Source of the DNA: Nocardia altamirensis NBRC 108246
Lineage (GTDB): Bacteria; Actinomycetota; Actinomycetes; Mycobacteriales; Mycobacteriaceae
Length of the DNA stretch: 64,000 bases
NCBI RefSeq assembly: GCF_001612685.1
Contig: NZ_BDAY01000017.1
Span: forward strand, 22,308-86,307
Direction of reading: 5' to 3'
The notes beneath the pieces are model-generated. The model worked only from the letters and a program-made list of their open reading frames with translations. It had not been told where the DNA came from and did not search any database. Made by a program: the position numbers and the translations under genes. Of the stretch, positions 59,701 to 64,000 are shown in pieces. Within the stretch, counting starts at the first letter, position 1. The number at the start of each line of letters is the position of its first letter.

Positions 59701-61190
59701 TCTGCGCGGCCCACGTCGTTCGTCCCCGCCAGGGGTTCACCGGCAAGGCGCGCACCACTGTCCGAGCCGCCCTCGCCGGATGTCTGCTGAACGGGCGCGT
59801 CATCACCGTGAGCCAGCACATCGTCGACAACTCGACCGTTGGTCGAATTGTCGCCCGCGGCATGACCATTCGTCGACAGATCACCCGTGACATGCGAATC
59901 GCCCGGGTCGTCGGCATGCGCCAACGCATCACTCGCCACCCGGCCGTTGGTCGAATTATCGCCCGCACCATGACCATTCGACGCCGCGACACTGGTAGGG
60001 CGTACCCCTGTCGAACCATCGCCCGCACCGCGGGCACCATTGCCGGTGCCTAATCCGGTCGACGCGCTCGGGCCGGTGTTCGTGGTGTGCGGCGAACTGT
60101 CGCTGCCACCCGGCGGGCTACTGGATGGCGAGTGCGCAGGCGGCGGACCACTATCGGGACTTTCCGGCCCACTCGGCCGATACCAGTCGGGATGCCGGTT
60201 TTGATAGAAACTGTCCGCCTTGGCCCGGTTGCCGCCGGACATGGCCCCATTCGTCGCACCCGCCGTCAACATCCGCCAGTCGAACTGGTCCTTGATATTG
60301 AGGCCGTCCCAGGCCTTGCCCCAATCCCACTTGCCGTCACCCTGATACGCGGCGATGGTGAGCTGCGCGCCGATACTGCCCGCGAAGCCGCCGATGGCGC
60401 CCGCCGTGCCTGCGACGGTACCGGTGATCGCCCCACTCACCCACGGCTTGATCGTCGGCCTGCCGTCCGCGTCCACCGACCGGCCGAGCCGTTTCCCCAG
60501 CGCTTCACCGATCGGGCTGGCCACCCCGGCACCCGCGGCGGAGGCGATCGCGGTGATGCCGACCTGCTGCCAGTTGATGTCCTTCCGGTGCCCTGCCTGC
60601 TTCTGGTAGTACTGGATGCCGAGGTCCTGCCCCGTGCCGATCACCGTGTCGATGGCGATGTGCCTGACCAGGAAGTTGGCCAGCTTCCTGCCGAGCACCT
60701 TCGACAGCAGCTGCACGATCCGGTTCATCAGGCGCGCGGCGATCCATCGCACAGTGGCCCTGGTGCCGATGATGGCAAGCGCTTCGGTCGCGGGCGCCGT
60801 CGGCGGGAACAGCCAGGCAATCGCAATCTCCAACGCGAGCAACGCGATCGAGGTGATCACCATCAACTGCGCGTACTCGATCTCGGTGCCGACGCTCTCC
60901 GCCGACTCGGCCAGACTTTCGAAGTCCTTGGCCAGCAACTCCAATGACTGGTCGCCGTTGCGATAGACGTCGAGATCGGCGAGCATCGCCTCGACACCGG
61001 CGCCCTGCGGATAGGCGCCGCGGGTCGCCTCCTTGGCGATATCGATATCCGCCAGGATGGCGCGCAATTCCTTTGCGGCCGTGCGCCAGTCGCCCGCCAC
61101 GTCGCGCATGCCATCCGCGTCGCCCTCCGGATACTCGGATCCGGCGACGACCTCGAGCAGCCATTGCAGCGCGCCTGGGATTTCAACCAT
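50796..61190 (-). CDS. Giant 3,464-aa ESX-type polymorphic protein
   Basis: The N-terminus (residues 1-120) is WXG100-like with E-Y-P-E-G-D-A and A-Y-P-Q-G-A-G, as in giant 1. A hydrophobic stretch (about 125-160) and a Gly/Ala-rich region with G-H-R-K-D-I-N-W follow. After a disordered linker comes a metallopeptidase-like module with H-E-L-G-H (H972) and a later P-E-A-L-A-D-A. Then there is a Pro/Gln/Glu linker and a region related to the giant 1 supermodule (D-Q-V-L-A-D-A-L-A-N). Coiled-coil repeats of 78 residues (about 2420-2893), a Pro/Glu/Leu repeat (about 3098-3268) and a beta-rich C-terminal domain complete it. No known toxin motif is at the tip. Its start context is weak (GGCGGG). 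Export is inferred. Confidence 0.88.
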   Translation of the reverse strand: MVEIPGALQWLLEVVAGSEYPEGDADGMRDVAGDWRTAAKELRAILADIDIAKEATRGAYPQGAGVEAMLADLDVYRNGDQSLELLAKDFESLAESAESVGTEIEYAQLMVITSIALLALEIAIAWLFPPTAPATEALAIIGTRATVRWIAARLMNRIVQLLSKVLGRKLANFLVRHIAIDTVIGTGQDLGIQYYQKQAGHRKDINWQQVGITAIASAAGAGVASPIGEALGKRLGRSVDADGRPTIKPWVSGAITGTVAGTAGAIGGFAGSIGAQLTIAAYQGDGKWDWGKAWDGLNIKDQFDWRMLTAGATNGAMSGGNRAKADSFYQNRHPDWYRPSGPESPDSGPPPAHSPSSSPPGGSDSSPHTTNTGPSASTGLGTGNGARGAGDGSTGVRPTSVAASNGHGAGDNSTNGRVASDALAHADDPGDSHVTGDLSTNGHAAGDNSTNGRVVDDVLAHGDDAPVQQTSGEGGSDSGARLAGEPLAGTNDVGRADDGATADNRAGAPAEQAHTPVAGLDAGVHAEPAPTVHDAPTADDGPSVHTELGHPEQQAHSDNGAFAPLTDSPAPHADPVAVHDGNNNGAGDQPHSKPVQSAQLPATGVDRTASVDHQPRVGGTEEIGSRHDNAAAAQTPLPTTPHTNAATPTVHAGEPRIGSEPRGGAEPRSGPEARGGSETRNSAPASATRADATTRQPGDAESRGGAEPRAGAPERRVAAPEHRATVDGSVARPARAGDESARATGDGQSVPRRGAADPAGLTDNVVLFPLHAGDLGGNAPVARGTARPELGDNRFRPAEPPAHADQDRSAAMEGEPGGDHEGQADRANEDATPPIDDEWSNRDAADIERELKQKYGFEEIVGFDNPRVPVEVLREFARAIDETLTAHPEIDLRGLRIEPLAPNRETGAPVYARAHYDVDPNDIYSYFTSRITLNADFATNPERMAASKLNAEKKHHTPPGAAARPVYATILHELGHALDFAGGMRARSQIEDLLMQHYEATRGHLDPDHYSVWLNQLSGYSFDKHGNLNLPEALADAYLDVQLNGRHGELRQDGTKGKASEPATVLYDLLMHESTGDAESSNRPDDVIIGLPPTEDPGTAHTEKSSPQTESGAREAPNPRHHDAEGPPQEDGTPDSEHPASKRPGEESEPADPTTAPPDPAVKDGSQQQGEPTSRPKPPAPEPESGRTEPEARGPGPQPQRQPQQRPNPGSLPRFAEPGETRPHFLDVDGEQVPLWLRAVGEKRWEVELRPQHEPVLNEPEPNQGAPEKEPSTKPAEPEAKPDKPSRLRKLWDLIRAGYEGLVPKYPSGSGVDGAGQSLLGHEAGVPLTKHTDQGDVLQTKFNPARILKEGATMWKNRELIPFLKHLTSRIPDQAGNYPVPKTRDGEEYRYWLDEADPELVRKELGVDLEDLRREAAEEDRRAKEKAEAEARSDESTTLPETPEPPRVHPDTSGVFRELMNELAGAADHRAELSEALRDHARQLGVDLPEQVTVEDLRRAVRVLEYQQVRRIGALAGLVDAARRYNFENQRIPYSDHVNFFDADPMSRFLREVLLANDQGTAILDWEGVNNGGEPGRDWGDLSYSDQPGRDEGIPIYFENALRRDQLKDERAVWAQLLGVDLAALGERGAETLVEQLHQIRNSAGDLANFRTEVDRFVRADIEVDELTGIVSDMVLRGSIESDGGFVFPDVDGLGLIPGEPGQRPRLVVIDGRLEHDQVLADALANHPDLAEAVNTGLVDVVHRVAHVEPDGTVRIGETDPLQVRHIHEEVDGRTLKVTTVRDDDGQWRPIVDSEHDGTGVRPPERLTREEIEAQRQELGDRLDIPPGDRDSPERLRQLRHENAIRAAQIEAVIDYARTAWDIDDYHSHEDARWQFAHRLGIDNEPMTPQRVAEALINPKLGKARRLQAVEDMVAYAKLLQGNDAENVLAARDRLAARLGVGERPGRFPKDLYPLKFTSDLAHRVPNTNAIDPKKLAQAIGKLARRPSERENLADALAEYYRTINELDPFDAVTRGDKAVDPRVADVEFSVHDKAIDHLLEVVGDVDALTDALDGEGLVAAHERDPDPDDRGASRDWARTVGVDLTDADAKRWAKVYEVYRDGKIDKKERLTPAQLAEVQAALRDEVSRRGADLDRMIELTDQAAAMDAAQPPARRDDPGTRPPDDPPLATPRPRPDVPDSDSGGRQLPTGDVGDGATQQAPDPQGGQAPPQHTGDDVDAARQLTDRLAAENAAAVRELELAREARQAAMRGLPVDEAGLTEDALDGTIESLATKTVRQTPGGNEMAEYQARVAALEEAATTYNRAEAKVAFLDDMVARAMEREALAEAGAHTLGVNDRIGVVDGDPPRIVVVGWHTPGDVRAELAAAHPELAPILARPDIVVSHVEITHTPDGRITHVRTDFGHDGARTRQAEPRAITDGTVDPIRQLVQSQQRTDADFEALQRRNAEQHRDSLQDIDALFDDLQRQLNERYDQAGEAIQRRVVEAWQSSERTQAEFDAVRRRIAEQHDAVQQRTDADFDALQRRIVERDEAGRQQVEAGFEAVQRASDERYAEAQRVLDQRIAEAWRQLDADTIAPLGDSDTAYQAARQRTEADFDQLQQRIDERNAESRRQAEARFDELQRSIDQRFAEARQAAQQRAEEAWRALDEAVAAAPQSDIAAQHQAARDRIAADFEALRQRIDERNAESLRQATARFNEVQRASDARHAESERVLQRRLAEVWRQLDEVNAVALPNDIAAQHQEARDRIAADFDAWQRRIAEQNAESRQADEARFDELQRRIDQQYAEAQQTVQRRAEEAWRQLDEANAVAPRSDIAAQHQAARDRIAADFDELQRRIDARDAESRQRIAAGFDEVQRASDARYDEAQGALQQRIDAAWQLVDEAVPPVRQQNTGQEGDVRVWPPTQPGGSTGLRQEPGGSDPAKSEPGTSDGTDERGSDGVGAKPKPAPRQPGSGAAEDPLTGSTGTAEPVSPRREGGKQGPPDGTSSEDGESAHEPSSNGTKSGDDEQGPPDGTSGDDSETTPKPPDNATRQQGDDAEEPQRRPIANDDDGQDPPDTRSTEGDDGPRTAGQRPIWRSHIPHLPHDYDFDLPDIQLFPPVVPQPPVPPQPPTPPQPPPTPPQPPRPPVTPPQPPVTPPQPPRPPVTPPPHLPKPPELPDPPNPPELPELPELPELPELPELPEFPELPELPELPDLPELPELPELPDPPELLQLPEQPVPEPPELPAPPDCPAPPEPEKPERPDRPPLPDAPRLPGLPHLPDGPGSPDASRDGSASPATGSADPRQNRSPVPPIPPMIPPIVPPSGPTRRSRAFPRASAHGNGLGGAAANGHAGGTGIVVRSHSSFSEFADFDPATGALRGLAVGIGTLGGVYGELGELPVVFYREGARLMVRAGDRVIDLDAPHVGAEWQRSDDRMTRFLLTAAGTVVCDVRYRSVMPDIDLGLLIRDVLADRDRRTRIFAG
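51390..51900 (-). repeat. Pro-rich and E-L-P repeat region of giant 2
   Basis: Upstream in the protein are P-P-V-T-P-P-Q-P-P-type repeats, then 9-bp units coding E-L-P (51540-51720), many paired in an 18-bp pattern (AACTCAGGAAGTTCCGGC). It predicts an extended polyproline-like rod before the C-terminal domain. Confidence 0.9.
52515..53450 (-). repeat. Four 234-bp (78-aa) coiled-coil repeats of giant 2
   Basis: Each full unit begins D-I-A-A-Q-H-Q and contains D-R-I-A-A-D-F and W-R-Q-L-D or close variants. CCTGATGCTG recurs at 52727, 52961 and 53195, 234 bp apart. Diverged copies continue to about 53930. Confidence 0.92.
57950..58630 (-). other. Metallopeptidase-like module of giant 2
   Basis: Residues about 855-1080. 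H-E-L-G-H-A-L (H972), a conserved S-G-Y-S-F-D-K-H-G-N and P-E-A-L-A-D-A match the intact modules of giant 1. It is the single copy here and has no degenerate partner. Confidence 0.8.
59790..59990 (-). repeat. S-T-N-G linker repeats of giant 2
   Basis: Near-copies of A-G-D-N-S-T-N-G-R-V followed by A-L-A-H-A-D-D-type segments occur in the disordered linker (residues about 401-468). They probably arose by local duplication. Confidence 0.7.
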
Positions 61191-61204
61191 CGATGGTTAC
61201 CCGC

Positions 61205-61714
61205 CTACCAACTGGCTTGGGTGACTCCGCGGCCGCGATTCAAGGTGTGCGCCTCGACATTGCTGAATGCCGCAGCGGCGCCGGCATTGTCGGCAGCATC
61301 CTGGCGCTGCGTCGACCCCGGTGGCGCCAGCGGCACCTCGGGTTCGATCGGCTGGTCCGCCTGGAAGTCCGGCATGCCCTCGATCAGATCCGACACCTTC
61401 GGCAGCCGCGCACGCCGCTCCTGCAGCGGCGCCACCAACTCCTGCGCCTTGCGGCCGACTTCAGCGCAGGCCTGTTGCGCCGCCGTCGTCACCGCTTTCG
61501 CGATCTCAGGAAAGGTCAGCTCCTCGATACCGGGGCCGAACTTCGTGTCGATGATCGTGCCGTCGGCATTCACCGTCACGGTCACCCGCTTGCGGACCGT
61601 CGCACTCGCGGTGAGCTCGGCGCGTGCCTGCTGGATCTGTGCGATCGAGCGGAACTGCAGCTGCACTTCCTCCCAGACGGAGGCGAGTTCGGCCTTGGCG
61701 TATTCGTTTGTCAT
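61205..61714 (-). CDS. YbaB/EbfC-like protein directly upstream of giant 2
   Basis: The 169-aa product has the YbaB core (first helix, V-T-V-T-V-N-A-D-G-T-I-I-D-T-K-F hairpin, A-K-A-V-T-T-A-A-Q-Q helix). A Pro-rich tail ends V-T-Q-A-S-W. It occupies the same place relative to giant 2 as the 175-aa YbaB-like gene does to giant 1, 14 bp from the giant's start. ATG at 61712-61714 has only a modest GGATCGGA upstream. Confidence 0.8.
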   Translation of the reverse strand: MTNEYAKAELASVWEEVQLQFRSIAQIQQARAELTASATVRKRVTVTVNADGTIIDTKFGPGIEELTFPEIAKAVTTAAQQACAEVGRKAQELVAPLQERRARLPKVSDLIEGMPDFQADQPIEPEVPLAPPGSTQRQDAADNAGAAAAFSNVEAHTLNRGRGVTQASW

Positions 61715-61733
61715 GCGCTGGTCCGATCCAGGA

Positions 61734-62051
61734 TCACCGGTAGTTTTGCGCGTTGCCGTGATCCATGGTCTTCAACATGCCTGCCGAGGTGACCTGGCCC
61801 TTTTCGAAGTTGTCGAAGCTGGTCGAGGCGTTTTGGACATTCTTGGTCGCGTGCTCGCGCCCGATGCCGTAGCCGTTCGCACCGTCGAAGAACTGATGGC
61901 CGATCTTGTCGTCGCCCCATGGTCTACCCCGGCCCGCCAGCGAGGCCTCCAGCGTGGACAGCACGCTGTTGAGCCGATCGCGCACGTGTCCTGTCTTGTT
62001 CTGCGCGGCCTTGCGCAGCAGATCGGGATCATTTTCGACGTTCGGCGCCAT
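61734..62051 (-). CDS. WXG100-like protein with W-G-D-D-x-I-G motif
   Basis: The 105-aa helical product holds P-W-G-D-D-K-I-G-H-Q-F, then N-G-Y and an amphipathic helix. It is a relative of the small genes at 40316 and 63427. The frame opens earlier, but ATG at 62049-62051 is preceded by AGGAG and gives the family's length. It is followed by a YbaB-like gene 19 bp on, repeating the order of giant locus 1. Confidence 0.7.
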   Translation of the reverse strand: MAPNVENDPDLLRKAAQNKTGHVRDRLNSVLSTLEASLAGRGRPWGDDKIGHQFFDGANGYGIGREHATKNVQNASTSFDNFEKGQVTSAGMLKTMDHGNAQNYR

Positions 62052-62195
62052 GACTGTTCGCTCCTGTCGTGCCCTGCGGTCCCTCCGCACCCTCCACACC
62101 CGTGCTCTCGACACTGACAGCCGTTGGCGACATGCTCGTAGCCCGAACATGAACGGACAGTGCCGCCGCAGTTACCACACAGCGCCCTACCGGTG

Positions 62196-62681
62196 TCACC
62201 AGCCGGAGTCGGTGACCCCCGACCTGGTTCGTCCTATGACCTCGGCGAACGGTTCGGCACCTGCGCTGAAATCGCCGTTCTCGGCGGTGTCGGTCGATCC
62301 GGGTTCTCGCTCGCCGAGCCGATCTGTGAGATCCGGCATACCGTCGACAAACTCGTGCAGCCTTGGCATGCGAGCACGCTGAACAAGCAAGGGCGCCATC
62401 AACTCTCGCGCCTGGCGTGCCGCGTCCACGGCCGCCAGCTTCGCCGCCTCGGTCACTGCCTTCGCGATCTCGCGATAGTCGAGATCCGCGATGCCCGCAC
62501 CGAATGTCGTGTCCAGGAGCGCACCCTCGACGTCAACCAGCACAGTCACTCGTCGGCCGCGCACCGACGCCCGCCCGCGGATCTGGGCCCGCTCCCGCCG
62601 AATCCGCCCGATCATGTCCAGCTGCTGCTCGAATTCGCCGAGCATCGACGACATCTCGGCCTTCGCCCAATCGTTGGTCAC
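62196..62681 (-). CDS. YbaB/EbfC-like protein
   Basis: The 161-aa product has a first helix with E-Q-Q-L-D-M-I, a hairpin (V-T-V-L-V-D-V-E-G-A-L-L-D-T-T-F) and a second helix. Its C-terminal tail ends V-T-D-S-G-W. GTG at 62679-62681 is favoured because GGAGG lies six bases upstream and T-N-D-W matches the starts of its paralogues. It stands 144 bp before the next WXG-like gene. Confidence 0.78.
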   Translation of the reverse strand: MTNDWAKAEMSSMLGEFEQQLDMIGRIRRERAQIRGRASVRGRRVTVLVDVEGALLDTTFGAGIADLDYREIAKAVTEAAKLAAVDAARQARELMAPLLVQRARMPRLHEFVDGMPDLTDRLGEREPGSTDTAENGDFSAGAEPFAEVIGRTRSGVTDSGW

Positions 62682-62900
62682 ACAGCCTCCGTTGTGGGCT
62701 CGCGGTTCCCCGCAGTGGCGACCGGTCCCCTGGACCCGACGATGACACGTAATTACGCCGCAGGCCATCGTCGATGTGCCGTATTTACGACGTCCTGATG
62801 CCGCCAGCGGGACAACGACTCTCGCCGAACATCGCCACGGCGCTGGTCCGGCTGCCGCACCTGCCGAGCTGGCATTGACGGGACCTTGACGGCTCGACAG

Positions 62901-63353
62901 TCACCAATCCTGTTCGGCGACAACCGAACGCGGGCGAGAGTTCTCGACCGAGCCGTCAGGCGCCGCGGCAGCCGGTGGCGTGAGCGGCGCCGGTGTCCCG
63001 AGCTCAGGGACACCCTCGACCAGCTCGGACAGCTTCGGCAGCCGTGCCTTCCGATCGAGGAGCGGCTCCGTGAGCTCCCGACCCTTGCGTTCGACATCGG
63101 CGGCCGCCGCCTGGACCGCCTCGGTCATTGCCGCGGCGATCTCGTCGAAGGTGAGATCGCCGATATCGTCGGCGAATCGAGTGTCGATCAGGACGCCGGT
63201 GGCGTTGACGGTCACGTGTATCCGCTTGTCACATACCGACGCGGTGCCGACCAGTTGCATGCGCTTCTTCTGCAGCTCGGCGATGCCGGCCAGCTGGTCG
63301 TTGAGCGCATCCATCAGCATCGCGGCATCCGCCTTCAACCGCTCGTTCGTCAT
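62901..63353 (-). CDS. YbaB/EbfC-like protein
   Basis: The 150-aa product has the YbaB core (I-H-V-T-V-N-A-T-G-V-L-I-D-T-R-F hairpin, second helix with E-A-V-Q-A-A-A-A) and a Pro/Ala tail ending V-A-E-Q-D-W. ATG at 63351-63353 is preceded by GGAGG. It is the third YbaB-like gene upstream of giant 2, 73 bp after a WXG-like gene. Confidence 0.78.
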   Translation of the reverse strand: MTNERLKADAAMLMDALNDQLAGIAELQKKRMQLVGTASVCDKRIHVTVNATGVLIDTRFADDIGDLTFDEIAAAMTEAVQAAAADVERKGRELTEPLLDRKARLPKLSELVEGVPELGTPAPLTPPAAAAPDGSVENSRPRSVVAEQDW

Positions 63354-63426
63354 CGAACCTCCGCTTGTCGCATATCTTCTCGACACCAGGTCAGCCCTGG
63401 TGGTCAGCGTTCTCCGCATACTCGGC

Positions 63427-63741
63427 TCAGGCGGACAGACCGAACACCTTGGTGTTGTAGTGCTCCTGACCATCCAGATGCGCCGCGGCCTTCACCTGTC
63501 CGTCCGCGATGGCGCCGAACGTCTTCGCCATCGTTTCGGCGCCCTTGGTCAGGTTCTCGCGCGCGGGCAGATAGCCCGTCGCGAACTTGTCGCCGAAACC
63601 GTCTTTGCCCCACGCGGTTCCCGCCGCGATCAGCGACGTCTGCAACCTCTGCATCGTGTAGTCGATGCGTTGTTCGATACCGGCCGACAGTTCCGCCGCC
63701 GCGCGCAACTGGTCCGGGTTCACGGACACTTCGTTGACCAT
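63427..63741 (-). CDS. WXG100-like protein with W-G-K-D-x-F-G motif
   Basis: The 104-aa product has A-W-G-K-D-G-F-G-D-K-F at its turn and long helices on both sides. The ATG at 63739-63741 is favoured over the GTG one codon earlier because AAGGAG is then about five bases away. It overlaps the preceding stop (TGATG). Likely an ESX partner protein for this locus. Confidence 0.72.
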   Translation of the reverse strand: MVNEVSVNPDQLRAAAELSAGIEQRIDYTMQRLQTSLIAAGTAWGKDGFGDKFATGYLPARENLTKGAETMAKTFGAIADGQVKAAAHLDGQEHYNTKVFGLSA

Positions 63742-64000
63742 CACCGCTCCTTCTCGACATCTGGTTCGTCGTCACACATTTGGGGGTCCGGCTTGGGTGC
63801 ATGCTCGTGATCGGGTGGTAACCAGTCCTCGGCGGTCGGTGCCTCGGGCGCCTCGAATCCGGCAGGCATCGGCCCCCAATCGACGATCAACTTGGGTCTG
63901 GTCTTCGCCTTCATGTCCTTGCCTGGGCCGAGGTATGGCGTCTCGGCGCGGGGGCTGGCCTGTGACGGTGGCAAGGTCGGCTCGGCGTCGGAGTTGGCCT
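63741..64000 (-). CDS. C-terminal part of an unidentified protein (start beyond window)
   Basis: The frame runs open to the window edge and ends in a Pro/Asp/Glu-rich tail with K-L-I-V-D-W-G-P-M-P in the middle. No family is recognisable from about 86 residues. Its stop overlaps the next start as TGATG, so it is in the same operon as the WXG-like gene. A TTG at 63974 is unlikely to be the true start. Confidence 0.55.
   Translation of the reverse strand, partial: ANSDAEPTLPPSQASPRAETPYLGPGKDMKAKTRPKLIVDWGPMPAGFEAPEAPTAEDWLPPDHEHAPKPDPQMCDDEPDVEKER

Noticed and set aside
63741..63974. Complete 77-aa gene from the TTG at 63974
   Set aside because: The frame remains open to the window edge, so it is more likely a partial gene.

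Overview
The window is high-GC actinobacterial DNA. It carries type VII (ESX) secretion parts together with PE, PPE, EspG, WXG100 and many YbaB-like genes, a set that points to the Mycobacteriales and most likely Nocardia or a close relative. That assignment is inference from gene content, because no rRNA or tRNA gene is present. Coding is dense and no gene-free stretch exceeds about 300 bp. Almost everything is on the minus strand; the plus-strand genes are eccB, a KgtP-like transporter and a response regulator.

Positions 1-7150 hold an ESX locus. eccE (cut by the window edge) diverges from eccB. A bidirectional hairpin separates eccB from a convergent minus-strand series: an EspC-like protein, a Pro/Gly-rich unknown, PE, PPE, EspG (overlapping PPE by GTGA) and a pair of Esx proteins. 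Positions 7288-7966 carry two small YbaB-like genes.

Positions 8131-41886 form the first giant locus. In transcription order it contains a YezG-like candidate immunity protein, a WXG-like small protein, a YbaB-like protein, one uninterrupted 30,135-bp reading frame (10,044 aa), a beta-propeller-like candidate immunity protein overlapping the giant's stop codon, and a 95-aa companion. The giant starts with a CpnT-like, WXG100-like export region and ends in an NlpC/P60-like cysteine hydrolase. Between them lie five papain-like glutamine-deamidase-type modules, six HExxH metallopeptidase-like modules alternating with five inactivated copies, GHKL-type ATPase-like folds, a GNAT-like segment and a block resembling RNA polymerase sigma factors.

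Positions 41887-44271 are a metabolic island on the plus strand: a KgtP-type 2-oxoglutarate permease and an orphan OmpR-type response regulator. Positions 44234-49221 return to ESX-associated genes: a short YbaB-like gene, a second YezG-like protein, a second EspG and its PPE-like partner with an 11-unit GQPT repeat. An HSL-type hydrolase follows at 49376-50353.

Positions 50460-64000 form the second giant locus. Upstream lie three YbaB-like and two WXG-like genes, then a 3,464-aa protein with the same type of N-terminus, one HExxH module, 78-aa coiled-coil repeats and a long Pro/Glu/Leu repeat, then a 98-aa paralogue of the first locus's companion. Reading the two loci together, each giant is a candidate ESX-exported polymorphic effector, with YbaB-like and WXG-like helpers upstream and a dedicated small partner downstream. 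Export, toxicity and immunity are all inferred and not shown by sequence.
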